This document shows, piece by piece, positions 1 to 7,715 of a DNA stretch of 12,926 nucleotides (positions are counted from its first letter, which is position 1; every line of letters begins with the position of its first letter). The DNA lies in contig JBDTMC010000203.1 in the NCBI GenBank assembly GCA_039934475.1, positions 1-12,926 of the forward strand, in the 5' to 3' direction. The stretch is from JBDTMC01 sp039934475. GTDB taxonomy: Bacteria > Acidobacteriota > Terriglobia > Bryobacterales > Bryobacteraceae. The notes under the pieces are model-generated. The model was not told where the DNA came from, did not search any database, and saw only the letters and a list, made by a program, of their open reading frames with translations. The position numbers and the translations under genes are program-made.

Positions 1-49
1 ACATATTAGGCTGAAACTGATCCGGAGGTCAAGGCTTTGAGTTTGGGGA

Positions 50-2383
50 TTAGAACGAGAGTGTCATTCGGGCGGCGAAGTTGCGGCCGGCTTCCACGGC
101 CGTGCCAGACAACACTCCCGAGAAATTGATGAGGTTGAGGCGATCACCGAGGTTGAACGCGTCGGCCTGAAACCGCACTGTGACCTTGTCGCGTTTCAGG
201 AGGTCCGCGCCTACCGAGGCGTTAATGGACGCCGACGGCCGCACACGCCCGCGATCGTAGTTCACCTTACTGAGGAGGCGCGCCCCATATTGAGACGCGA
301 TCAACGCTTCGTCCTGCGGGCCCTCTACTTCGAACGGCAAGCCGCTGTTATAGGCACCGCTGAGCGCAAACCACAGCCGCCGGTGCGCTTCTACACGGAC
401 ACGCGCGCGCACTGAGTTCCGCTGATCCTGGGTAATGGCGAATGCGTCTGTCCCGCTGAGCAGGGCACTGGCGTCATTGCCGAGGAACAATCCACCGGCC
501 ACCGGAAGATGCCCGACACCCAGCAAGTTCGAGTAACTCACATAACCCGACAACCGCCCCCACCGGGGAACCTCCACTTTCGCTTCATAGCCGTGAACCT
601 CAACCTCACGGAACGCAATGGGGAAACTCACGCCGGTGTTGAGTAGCAGATTGTCGTCGGCAAAGTTCTGGATCTTGCGACGGTACCATGTACCATCCAG
701 TCGCAGTTTGCCAAAGGCGCCTTTCGTAAAGCCGGCCTCAAGGTAATTGCCGCGCGCGGACCGCAACGGCAGGAAAGCGCCTTGTCCACCCAACCGTTCC
801 ACGAGATCCGTACTCGCGAGGAGCACATTCTCGAGGCTCGGAACTTGGAACACGCGGTCATAGGAGGCGCGAAGAACCACGCCGGCCCGAGGCATCGAAT
901 AGGCTACGCCCAATCGCGGGCTCCATCCTGTCTCGTTTTGCACGAGCTTATGATGGTCGAACCGCAGGCCGGCGCTAATCGTCAGCCGTCCCAGCCGCCA
1001 CAGATCCTGGAGGTAAGCGGACTGATCGCGGCCTTTGCCGCGGCTGGCAAACTGGAACTCGGCAGGCACCTCGGGATCGAAAACGGGAACGTCGCCAAGC
1101 GAGTAAGTGGCAATGCGGTACGCGAAGTTCTCGTGGATGTTGGTGAAGAGCGCCTCGCCACCCGCTTTAAGCTCGTGCGCTCCCAAGTTGACGGATACGC
1201 TGGCGCCGGCATAGGCTTCGCGAAATCCGCGATCCTGGAACGGGAGGATCGGCGTGGACAGTGGATTCGACCAAAGCGCAGCGCTAGTGTCGCGCACCAT
1301 CAGGCGCGCCTGGCCTAATACGCGCGGCGAAAACACGTGCGTGTGCGACACGTGGCCCATGGTCTCGTCCGCCGTACGATCCTGGCGCTGCCCGGCCGCC
1401 TCTTGCAGTAACTCGTTGGGAACCAGGAAACCCGTGTGACGGGTGCTGGCGTAGAAGCGTGTGGAGTCGGCATCCGACCACTTGCGGGTCCAGCGGGCCG
1501 AAGCTGCGCCGCCCGATCCATGGTTGGTGTAATTCTCCAGCACCGGCGCGTCGAGGTAACGGTCAGTTGAGAATCCCTCGCCGCTCACGGCAAACGCGTT
1601 CCGCCTGCGGGCGTATTGAACCGATGCGAATCCACCGGCCTGCGCGAAGCTGCCGCCCTGCGCGGCCGCGCTGCCATGCCACCCGGCCGGAGCATCCGGC
1701 GAAGTGGCCACTTCAATCACACCGCCCAACTTTCGCCCAAACTCAGCCGGGAAGCCGGCGGTGCGAATAGTCATGGACTCGAATTCGTCGATCCCCAAGG
1801 ACTGGGCGAACGCCGGGGAGCGGTTGTCGTAGAGGGGAATTCCGTCGATCACGTATTGGACGTCATACTCTGAGCCGCGCGGGTGCAGCACGCCATTTGC
1901 TTCCAGCAACCAGCCTGGCTGCGCGTTCACGAGGTCGACGGCCGAGCGCCCTGGCGTCGATGCCTGCCTCTTCTCCAGCATCTCCGGCCCTATATAGCGG
2001 GAGGCCGCGGTGCTTCGCGGATCGGTAAGGGTATCGGCATCGCGCACCGTCACCGACGTCTCCAGCGGCGCCACACCCATGGTGACAGTTCGTTCCACGG
2101 GAGCTTCGGAGCGGACTTCCAGCTTAAGCACTTGTCCCGCAAAGCCGTCTCTTTCAAGGCGCAGCGAATACGGACCAAACGGCAGTCCGCGAAAGGTGTA
2201 AATGCCTTGAGGATCGGCTTGAAACGCGCGACGTACACCTGTCGCCAGGCTCTCGAGGAGACCTGTTGCGGCCACTGGTTCGCCGATCTGGTCCTTCACG
2301 TGGAGCCGGATTTCGCCTGTAGTTCGCTGCGCGAACAGAGGTATGCCCCATAGCAACGCGACCAAGGCAAACCGGGATCCCAT
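50..2383 (-). CDS. TonB-dependent-receptor-like outer-membrane protein with N-terminal carboxypeptidase-regulatory-like domain
   Basis: Probable outer-membrane transporter or binding protein; the substrate is unknown. Counting from the chosen ATG, residues 1-19 form a signal peptide (hydrophobic core ALVALLWGIPLF, then AQ). Residues about 22-103 look like a carboxypeptidase-regulatory-like beta-sandwich (GEPVAATG, GIYTFRGLPFGPYSL). Residues about 108-226 form the plug (YVIDGIPLYDN, EFGRKLGGVIEV). The remainder is a long beta-barrel with alternating aromatic strands, ending in a terminal Phe (ARMTLSF), as expected for Bam-inserted barrels. The 777 residues are somewhat short for the Acidobacteria receptors of this type, which often exceed 1000. 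An in-frame TTG at 2404 would add seven residues; the ATG at 2383 is preferred because it follows AAGG and places the signal peptide at the N-terminus. No clear TonB box was identified. Just upstream lies an enolase-superfamily remnant, which may hint at a former sugar-acid uptake locus, but that is inference. Confidence 0.9.
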   Translation of the reverse strand: MGSRFALVALLWGIPLFAQRTTGEIRLHVKDQIGEPVAATGLLESLATGVRRAFQADPQGIYTFRGLPFGPYSLRLERDGFAGQVLKLEVRSEAPVERTVTMGVAPLETSVTVRDADTLTDPRSTAASRYIGPEMLEKRQASTPGRSAVDLVNAQPGWLLEANGVLHPRGSEYDVQYVIDGIPLYDNRSPAFAQSLGIDEFESMTIRTAGFPAEFGRKLGGVIEVATSPDAPAGWHGSAAAQGGSFAQAGGFASVQYARRRNAFAVSGEGFSTDRYLDAPVLENYTNHGSGGAASARWTRKWSDADSTRFYASTRHTGFLVPNELLQEAAGQRQDRTADETMGHVSHTHVFSPRVLGQARLMVRDTSAALWSNPLSTPILPFQDRGFREAYAGASVSVNLGAHELKAGGEALFTNIHENFAYRIATYSLGDVPVFDPEVPAEFQFASRGKGRDQSAYLQDLWRLGRLTISAGLRFDHHKLVQNETGWSPRLGVAYSMPRAGVVLRASYDRVFQVPSLENVLLASTDLVERLGGQGAFLPLRSARGNYLEAGFTKGAFGKLRLDGTWYRRKIQNFADDNLLLNTGVSFPIAFREVEVHGYEAKVEVPRWGRLSGYVSYSNLLGVGHLPVAGGLFLGNDASALLSGTDAFAITQDQRNSVRARVRVEAHRRLWFALSGAYNSGLPFEVEGPQDEALIASQYGARLLSKVNYDRGRVRPSASINASVGADLLKRDKVTVRFQADAFNLGDRLNLINFSGVLSGTAVEAGRNFAARMTLSF

Positions 2384-2393
2384 TACCTTAAGT

Positions 2394-2790
2394 TTACCCC
2401 GCAAACCACTGCGTGCCGGGTAACTGTGCCTTGCGCGCTGCCTCTTCGTTCATTTCGATACCGATCCCCGGCCTGTCAGTGACCGTGAGGTAGTCTCGCT
2501 GAATGATCTCGCCTTCCTTGACCGAGGCGGGCCACAGAGGCAAGCGGCCGATCCAGTGCCACTCCAGCGAGGAAGTTTCGGCACTGCCGCGCAAACGTTG
2601 CAGGAGGCAATCGTTCCGGTCAGCGAGACAACGCAGTGGGGGCGAAGGGGACGTAGCGCAGCAGATGTGGGTCTTGGTTGAGGCGCGGATGTCGCGCTTG
2701 GCATCTAACTCTGCATCCTCCTCCCGCCCGGCATCGGCAAGGCCACCTCTCTGGTTGTCTCCGTGCTGGTTGGCTGAGCGCCCAATCAGA
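2394..2790 (-). pseudogene. C-terminal remnant of an enolase-superfamily (mandelate racemase / gluconate dehydratase-like) enzyme
   Basis: The minus-strand frame ends at 2394 and stays open to about 2864, but I see no ATG in it and only a TTG at 2594. Its last 60 residues are well preserved and resemble the C-terminus of mandelate racemase/muconate-lactonizing-type dehydratases (SLEWHWIGRLPLW, TVTDRPGIGIEMNEEAARKA). Further upstream the same frame keeps a blurred copy of the family's barrel end: QHGDNQRGGLADA in place of the usual QPD-x-GN-x-GGLTE, then a degraded segment where an APH motif would be expected. The N-terminal capping domain and the metal-binding Asp/Glu residues on earlier barrel strands are absent, so it cannot be active. 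The alternative of a genuine 66-residue protein from the TTG is unlikely. The family identification is from memory of conserved motifs. Confidence 0.6.
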
Positions 2791-2896
2791 GCCTTCCCAG
2801 TCCAAACGTTTTGGCATGCAATTGTTGTAGATGCCCGGTCGGACAGGCCAGCGCAAAATTTCGCTCAACCTTCAAAGACTCAAACAATTCACATTT

Positions 2897-2905
2897 AAGG
2901 GAGGG
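2897..2905 (+). promoter_or_regulatory. Strong Shine-Dalgarno sequence before a short plus-strand ATG
   Basis: The sequence AAGGGAGGG contains GGAGG (2900-2904) six bases before the ATG at 2911. This is a near-ideal ribosome binding site, but the frame it serves is only 58 codons long and looks frameshifted. Confidence 0.4.
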
Positions 2906-2910
2906 TACGC

Positions 2911-3087
2911 ATGACCACCTCGCCCGCCTCTCAAATTAAGCTTGGCCACCGCAAGAGCTGGTCTTCTACGGTATCTCGCTGGACACCGAATGGCGCGACC
3001 GTGCCGGCTTGGACGGCTACGGCCCCGTCGAAGCGGCAGCTACATGAAGAAGAGAGCCGAGGGCCATACGGAGACCACTTTCTCTGA
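2911..3087 (+). CDS. Short frame with strong ribosome binding site, possibly the broken start of a lost gene
   Basis: This 58-codon frame starts MTTSPASQIKLGH and ends at TGA 3085-3087. Its start is supported by GGAGG at an ideal distance, but its later residues are low-complexity and basic, unlike a folded protein. From about 2955 the frame one base back reads as a more protein-like sequence (ELVFYGISLDTEWRDRAGLD) and stops at 3045-3047. The simplest reading is the first dozen codons of a real plus-strand gene followed by an indel and then decay. I do not recognise the family. It is the only plus-strand candidate with a credible translation signal in the window. Confidence 0.2.
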   Translation: MTTSPASQIKLGHRKSWSSTVSRWTPNGATVPAWTATAPSKRQLHEEESRGPYGDHFL

Positions 3088-3261
3088 TTCCATCATCGTA
3101 ACCTTCAACAGGCCGTCGATTGGTCAGTACGGTCCATTTCTCCGGCACGGGAGTCCCGTTAGTTACCCTCAGCAAAGCCAACTAGTACGAAGACGGCGGG
3201 AGGCGAGGACTTCGTCCTGAACAACGGGGCAAGCGCCATGCAACGGCGAATGCACTCCTAA

Positions 3262-3310
3262 CCTGGCAGAAACTGCGTAAGTAGCTTTCTGACCTGTTAA
3301 CCCTGCCAGG
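3262..3310. repeat. 8-bp inverted repeat downstream of the operon
   Basis: CCTGGCAG at 3262-3269 is the exact reverse complement of CTGCCAGG at 3303-3310. A nested, mutually exclusive pair, CAGAAA (3267-3272) and TTTCTG (3286-3291), lies inside. It sits 11 bases beyond the stop of the last operon gene. There is no following T-run on the minus strand, so an intrinsic terminator is not supported. It could be a transcript 3'-end stem or chance. Confidence 0.25.
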
Positions 3311-3320
3311 CGACACCCGG

Positions 3321-4349
3321 CTATCCCCAGCGCTCTACCGCGCGTAGAAAATCCTCGAGTTTTCGCGCATCCCTGGATTCGGCCAGCGTCATGCGCAACG
3401 CATGGGTCCTGCTCAGCGCATAGCCACTGCCGGCATGCTTCGTAGGCGTGTTCGACAGCCGCTGCTCCTCTGCCAGGTCCATCGCCAGTCTCTCTACCCT
3501 GGGACGTAATGCATACCATCGCTCCACGTCCGTGCCGGTCATCACGGCGGGGAAAGTCCGTAGCTCCGGGAATGGAGCTGCCACTGTGTCAATCGAGAGC
3601 CAACGATCGACTTCCTCTCGGGCCCACTGTTGTCGTCGTCGCATCCTCTCCAGCAGTGTCCCTTCGAGCGACTCCACCTCGTGAATGCGCTGCGCTGCCT
3701 TGTCATAGCTGCCCAGCACCACCTCCTTCCTGGTCTGGCGCAGCGTGGCGTCGATGTCGTGAATGATCTCTTCGGTGCCCAAATCGAGCGCCGCCTGCGC
3801 CTTTGGCAACTCGGCTATCCTCTTCTCCAAATCGGGCAGCTTCGCGCAAACGGCCTCCGCCGTGGCCACCAGCGCGGCCAGCCCGCCAACATGCTGCGCC
3901 AGAAGTTCCAGACAAGCCTTCTCGGCCTTTCCTTCCTTGGCCTGGCGAGCCCGCTCGCATTCCTGCGACAAGACCCTGCGCCTGCGATCCACCTCATTCT
4001 GAAATGATTCGCCCGGCAACGACGCCGCCCGGCCGCGAAGATCCACCGTCTTAGCCTCCGCCTCAGTGATTCGCCGGGCGGCCTCGCCTTCCTGGTCCGT
4101 CAACTGCCAACAGCGATTTCGGATGGCGGTCAGGGCTTGATCGGCCTTCAGCAACTCATCCATCGTGCGCGCGCGTTCGATCGTCAGTCTGGCACGCTCC
4201 AACTTATTCCGTTCCTTGCCTAACTCCACTCTCCGGAACTTCCGATGCAACTGGCAGGCGCCAAGTTCAACGTCGACTCCGGCAAGCCGCTCCCGCAAGC
4301 CACGGCGCAGCTTCCACCGGCGTAATGCCCCGACCAGGATGGACATCAT
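3321..4349 (-). CDS. Coiled-coil protein, last gene of the tubulin/motor operon
   Basis: This 342-residue protein has no signal peptide or membrane helix and should be cytoplasmic. A basic N-terminus (about 8-20, RRWKLRRGLRERL) is followed by charged, Leu/Ala-rich helix from about 20 to 245 (for example LGKERNKLERARLTIERAR and VESLEGTLLERMRRRQQWAREEVDRW), typical of coiled coil. A smaller, more mixed C-terminal part (about 250-342) follows. I do not recognise a family. The start ATG (followed directly by another ATG) overlaps the stop of the OmpA-like gene as ATGA, so it is probably translationally coupled to it. By position it may be an adaptor between the motor tail and the tubulin-like protein, but this is inference. 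Similarity to PspA/ESCRT-III-type coiled coils was considered but no specific motif supports it. Confidence 0.88.
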   Translation of the reverse strand: MMSILVGALRRWKLRRGLRERLAGVDVELGACQLHRKFRRVELGKERNKLERARLTIERARTMDELLKADQALTAIRNRCWQLTDQEGEAARRITEAEAKTVDLRGRAASLPGESFQNEVDRRRRVLSQECERARQAKEGKAEKACLELLAQHVGGLAALVATAEAVCAKLPDLEKRIAELPKAQAALDLGTEEIIHDIDATLRQTRKEVVLGSYDKAAQRIHEVESLEGTLLERMRRRQQWAREEVDRWLSIDTVAAPFPELRTFPAVMTGTDVERWYALRPRVERLAMDLAEEQRLSNTPTKHAGSGYALSRTHALRMTLAESRDARKLEDFLRAVERWG

Positions 4350-4948
4350 TGGATCACTTCTCTCGTGCAGTCGATCACTAAGTCCACACGGCGGTCGTCA
4401 GCGCCTGGCCTGGCGGACTGGACATCGCCCTCTCCCAACAGAACCAGCGTCTTCTGGATCTCCGGTCCATACCCACAGTCAGTACAGTTGTAAAGGAACT
4501 GGAGAACGGCCAAGGCTCGCCGCGCGGAGAGGCTCCAATTCCCGAACGGGTCGCCCCGGAACTTGGCGGAATCTGCTTTGCCGAGCACGACAATCTTGCA
4601 CTGGCCGGCGGCGGAGATTCCCGCAGGCAGTTCTTTGGCCAGCCTCCGCAGATACACCATGTGTCGCTCCGCGAGCACGGCGGAGTTGTTTTCGAAATCG
4701 ACGTGCCGGCGCAGATCGAACCGTATCCTCCTGCCGTCCACTCTCACGTCAATTCCCTTCCTTAAAACCATTTGGACATAGGGTTTCACCTTGCGTTCGA
4801 AAACCCTGTCGCCGAGTTGACCGTGCATCAAGAACACTAGAGATCCGATGAAAATGAACAGAACGAACGAAAACGTCGCCAGAAAATCGACGTAACTAGG
4901 CCATGCAATGCCCTCTTCCCCATAGCCCTCGCTATGCAGCGGGTCCAC
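4346..4948 (-). CDS. MotB/ZorB-like OmpA-domain stator protein
   Basis: Predicted peptidoglycan-anchored partner of the MotA-like protein encoded just upstream. A short cytoplasmic N-terminus leads into one membrane helix at about residues 20-42. Its start, WPSYVDFLATF, matches the MotB/ZorB pattern (W..YADFMTA in flagellar MotB), placing Asp21 where the proton-carrying Asp of stator units lies. Residues about 66-165 form an OmpA-type domain: VDFENNSAVL, then IVVLGKADS in place of the usual GHTD, then NWSLSARRALAVL, the canonical peptidoglycan-binding signature. Three cysteines (117, 155, 158) lie in the exported part. At 200 residues it is compact for the family. The GTG start at 4948 overlaps the preceding gene by 17 bases and is set by GGAGG five bases upstream. 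Plain OmpA lipoproteins are excluded by the lack of a lipobox and by the intramembrane Asp. Confidence 0.92.
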   Translation of the reverse strand: MDPLHSEGYGEEGIAWPSYVDFLATFSFVLFIFIGSLVFLMHGQLGDRVFERKVKPYVQMVLRKGIDVRVDGRRIRFDLRRHVDFENNSAVLAERHMVYLRRLAKELPAGISAAGQCKIVVLGKADSAKFRGDPFGNWSLSARRALAVLQFLYNCTDCGYGPEIQKTLVLLGEGDVQSARPGADDRRVDLVIDCTREVIQ

Positions 4949-6398
4949 GGCCGCCTCCCCGGAAGAAGTCGAAGAAGGTTCTCGATTGAAACGCCTTCAG
5001 CTGTTCTTGAATGTGGGCCAGTTCGCTGGCATGGTCACCCGCCTTCACCGCCGCCCCGAGTGCGTCCAAACGCCTCTTGACGTCCGCAAACTCGCTCCGC
5101 GCCGCTTCAACACTCTCACGCCGAGACGAGGCTTCTGTAGCGTTTGCGTCACGCATTCGGCGCTCTAACTCGGACAGAGTACGCTCCAGGCCGTCCTGCT
5201 TGGTTTGCGTTCGCTCCCGGAAGGCGCGCAAGCTGTCCGCAACCGAGCCCAGTTCCCTTTGTAGTCCATCCAAAGCGGTCTTTGTGGCGGCAATGTCCAT
5301 CGCGGGAATCGCCTCCACTTTTCCTTGAAGGCTTCCGATCGTATTCGTCAAAGCACTGGAGGCGACCGTAAGCTTCCTGGTCTCTTCCGGCAGGCTGCCC
5401 AGCGCCGTTACCGCCGCGCTCGCCTGTTTGTGTTGTTCTGCCACCTTCTCGGTGTATAGCTCCATCGATTTCACTTTGAGTTTGAGATCCGCATAGATAA
5501 CCAGCAAGTTCGAGAGGACATCGTATTGGCGTTTCAGGTCCTCGGCGATTTCCCTGGTCATCTGGCTGGAGAGGGTGCTAATGTTTGATTGAATCGCTGC
5601 AGGCAGTCGGTCCACGGCGGCGGTGATGGCGGTAGTTGCAGCGCTCAGTTCGGTCCTGAACAGCCCTAGTGTCCCCAACTCCTCACTGAGGGATCCGAAT
5701 GACTTGACCAGCGCCTTGAAGTGAGCGATCGCCTCCGAGAAGTCGACCTTCTGCTCGGCCTCGCTGCCCTTTCCCGTTTCCGCGATCCGCGCCGCGTAAG
5801 CCCCGTACGCCCGGGCGGCGAACTCGCGCAGGCATCTGTGCGCCTCCCGCTGCACACCCAGAGCCGTCAGTAGCAGCAGGAAGGCTATCAGGATCATCAT
5901 TCCACTTAGGAAGAAGGCCGTTGAAGCTGTAGTAGCCACTCTGCCGAGAGCCTGCTGGACGCGATCGACGACGTCTCCGCGGTCGGCCTGGGCAACATCC
6001 TGCTTCTCCTTGCTGGAAAGCTCCTGGAACGTTTGCCCCAAGCCCGACACCGCTCCCTGAAGATTCATCAGAGTAGCAACCAGGGCGATCAATATCATTA
6101 GACCCGCAATCCCCCGGGTCGATCCGCCCACGGTTCGCAGGCGCATCGCCAGTGGCGACATATGCTTCTCGACGTCGAACTGGCTGAGCACCTTGCTTTC
6201 GTCGGCCCTGCGGAACTCGGACAGGAATGCGTTTCCGTACCTTGCGAATTCCGACGTTCCTGAAAACGTTTCGTCCGGTAGCCCTTTGATCTCTCGGTGA
6301 AACAGGATTAACTGAAGCGCCTGATGCAGCAGGTAGCCCCAACTTATCAGGCCACCAAGACCAACTGCAAAGACGATGTCCTTAAGAAAATCGATCAC
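4932..6398 (-). CDS. MotA/TolQ/ExbB-family proton-channel protein with long coiled-coil tail (ZorA-like)
   Basis: Predicted five-fold stator subunit that would use proton flow together with the OmpA-like protein. Membrane helices lie at about 6-32, 97-121 (GLMILIALVATLMNLQGAV) and 157-182 (ATTASTAFFLSGMMILIAFLL). The last two match the paired pore-lining helices of MotA/ExbB/TolQ, including the Thr/Ser-rich entry. The loop between helices one and two is cytoplasmic and charged. After residue 183 comes a tail of about 300 residues that is almost entirely helical, with Leu/Ala heptads (for example LERTLSELERRMRDANATEA). ExbB, TolQ and flagellar MotA lack such a tail; it is the hallmark of ZorA in Zorya defence systems. 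The GTG start at 6398 overlaps the previous stop as GTGA. A ZorC/ZorD pair is not present here, so this is not a standard Zorya locus. Confidence 0.9.
   Translation of the reverse strand: MIDFLKDIVFAVGLGGLISWGYLLHQALQLILFHREIKGLPDETFSGTSEFARYGNAFLSEFRRADESKVLSQFDVEKHMSPLAMRLRTVGGSTRGIAGLMILIALVATLMNLQGAVSGLGQTFQELSSKEKQDVAQADRGDVVDRVQQALGRVATTASTAFFLSGMMILIAFLLLLTALGVQREAHRCLREFAARAYGAYAARIAETGKGSEAEQKVDFSEAIAHFKALVKSFGSLSEELGTLGLFRTELSAATTAITAAVDRLPAAIQSNISTLSSQMTREIAEDLKRQYDVLSNLLVIYADLKLKVKSMELYTEKVAEQHKQASAAVTALGSLPEETRKLTVASSALTNTIGSLQGKVEAIPAMDIAATKTALDGLQRELGSVADSLRAFRERTQTKQDGLERTLSELERRMRDANATEASSRRESVEAARSEFADVKRRLDALGAAVKAGDHASELAHIQEQLKAFQSRTFFDFFRGGGRGPAA
4954..4960 (-). promoter_or_regulatory. 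Ribosome binding site fixing the GTG start of the OmpA-like gene
   Basis: On the minus strand the sequence GGGGAGGC ends five bases before GTG at 4948. It lies inside the 3' end of the preceding motor gene, showing that the 17-base overlap is real and that GTG is the start. Confidence 0.6.
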
Positions 6399-7708
6399 GG
6401 GTTCACCAGTTCCAGTAAATATATAACAATCGCTGCGCCCCCAACCTCAAGCACTTCCTCCCGCTCGTCTCTCGTAAGAAAAGACGGGAAATACCGGCGG
6501 ACGGTTAGCCGAACCCGCTCCGTGCCGGTGCCCATCATGCCGGCGACCCGGGTGACCTGGGCCGCCGGCCCCAGGTCATGCGGCAGGAACTCGTAGAACT
6601 TCTTGTCCAATGCTGATCGCGCTTCGGATATCGCCTGTATGCGCAGAACGGCGGTAAGCTCCCGCCAATCTTCGTCCACCCGCCGGGGGCTCTTCGCCGG
6701 CAGGATCACTGGAAGGAGCGGAAATCCGGAACGTTGAAAAAACGCGCTCGCGGGATCGGAGCCAACCTCGGCAGCGGAGGTAGGCCCCCGCTGCAGCATC
6801 CATCTGAGAATGCCCACTTGCAGATCCCTGAGCAATTCCGAGACCTCCCCGTTCGCCCCGTCCGCCCAATGACCCAGAAGTCCAGCCGCCTGCTCGAGCG
6901 TCCGGCAACCCGCCACTGCGGCACAAACAACGGGCTCGGTGATTTCTGGTTCGAATACCGAACGGGGTAACCGCTGGGTCAGCAGCGCGGCTGGGTTAGC
7001 CGCCGCCCGCGCCACCGCCGCGCCGTGGGCAAGCGGACTGATCTCCGGCAGATAGTGGCCGCGAAGGGACTCCAACAGCCGCCCCCTTGCGAGCAAACCA
7101 AAATCCGGCAGCTCCTCCACCTCAATTGCGCACAGAAACATGCGCCCGCCACCACGATTCCTCAAGGACGACAACGTCTCGTAGCCGGCCTCGGTAAAGC
7201 GGCTCCTTCGAGTTGCCAGGAGGCTCAGGACAAAGGCGCTGTAAATGCGATTGAGCCCTGGGCCGTGAGGTATGCCGTCACGCGTGCCGGGCGAAAGCAG
7301 AAAGACAGTCGTACCCGCTTCGGCGTAACACCTCCAGGCGCTCAGGTTCTCGCGCCTGTCCACTCCTGTGAACTCCAGTCGGATGGGAATCGCTGCGGGG
7401 CAGGCACTCCGGACCAATTCCAGAATCGAGGTTGGAGGTGTCGCCGCGTACGGATCGCTCACCAACACGATGGGAACACTTTGATGCGCCTGCGGCCCGC
7501 CACCGAATCGCCCCCTGCCCGCAGCGCGAACGACGCTCTCTCGTAGCTCCTCGACGAAACACGACGCGAACCGGTCGCCGGCATCGAACTTCAGGAATTC
7601 AATGCGCTCCCTCATGTGCGCCGGCAGACGAGATACAATCGCCGGCCGGCAGTTCAGGAAAGAATCACCCAGAAACACAGCCACCGCCGGCGCCGTCATC
7701 TCGCTCAT
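6395..7708 (-). CDS. Unrecognised 437-residue protein, possible nucleotide-free tubulin relative
   Basis: No signal peptide, membrane helix or P-loop is visible, so a cytoplasmic protein is expected. The first half alternates strands and helices: AVAVFLGDS (8-16), IEFLKFDAGD (36-45), VPIVLVSDPYA (78-88), AIPIRLEFTGVD (106-117), then LSAWRCYAEA and GTTVFLLSPG (132-141), then helix LNRIYSAFVLSLLA. This order parallels the tubulin-like protein two genes upstream (VVVGVGTSG, FRLLVIETDN, HSVVYVVGT, VGIFFVPDS, QNAWAALKDL, YDRIYLVSS, LLTMVGNMLAADLL), but the Gly-rich T1, T3 and T4 loops are missing. The second half (about 220-437) is mainly helical and ends with VGGAAIVIYLLELV. I infer a possible pseudo-tubulin that could pair with the GTPase; a different Rossmann-like fold remains possible. 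It starts seven bases after the pseudoprotease stop, and a second in-frame ATG lies at codon 4. Confidence 0.87.
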   Translation of the reverse strand: MSEMTAPAVAVFLGDSFLNCRPAIVSRLPAHMRERIEFLKFDAGDRFASCFVEELRESVVRAAGRGRFGGGPQAHQSVPIVLVSDPYAATPPTSILELVRSACPAAIPIRLEFTGVDRRENLSAWRCYAEAGTTVFLLSPGTRDGIPHGPGLNRIYSAFVLSLLATRRSRFTEAGYETLSSLRNRGGGRMFLCAIEVEELPDFGLLARGRLLESLRGHYLPEISPLAHGAAVARAAANPAALLTQRLPRSVFEPEITEPVVCAAVAGCRTLEQAAGLLGHWADGANGEVSELLRDLQVGILRWMLQRGPTSAAEVGSDPASAFFQRSGFPLLPVILPAKSPRRVDEDWRELTAVLRIQAISEARSALDKKFYEFLPHDLGPAAQVTRVAGMMGTGTERVRLTVRRYFPSFLTRDEREEVLEVGGAAIVIYLLELVNP

Positions 7709-7715
7709 CGTTTGC

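Larger units (their letters stand above)
2791..3320. other. Gene-poor stretch between the operon end and the enolase remnant
   Basis: I see no convincing full-length gene on either strand. The stretch contains a short plus-strand frame behind a strong Shine-Dalgarno sequence (2911-3087, listed separately). A second frame runs at 2955-3047 with protein-like composition (VFYGISLDTEWRDRAGLDGY) but no start. An 8-bp inverted repeat lies at 3262-3310. The mixture of short protein-like pieces in different frames suggests decayed coding DNA. No U-tract terminator for the operon was found here. Confidence 0.5.

Noticed and set aside
782..1318. Long plus-strand open frame opposite the receptor gene, and similar ones at 9802-11172 and 8818-9747
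   Set aside because: They are antisense shadows of well-supported minus-strand genes in GC-rich DNA, with no recognisable protein features.
3262..3310. Intrinsic terminator for the operon
   Set aside because: The inverted repeat has a long spacer and no T-run on the transcribed strand.
3321..6398. A complete Zorya defence system
   Set aside because: Only ZorA-like and ZorB-like genes are seen. No ZorC-like gene and no helicase/nuclease (ZorD or ZorE) occurs in the window.
4346..6398. Flagellar MotAB or TolQR/ExbBD
   Set aside because: The long coiled-coil tail on the MotA-like protein and the full OmpA domain on a short MotB-like protein do not fit ExbBD/TolQR, and no flagellar or Tol genes are near.
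6395..7708. The P-loop GTPase expected from the predicted FtsZ-like/vWA/OmpA system
   Set aside because: No GxxxxGK[ST] Walker A or NKxD-like motif is present in the 437-residue protein.
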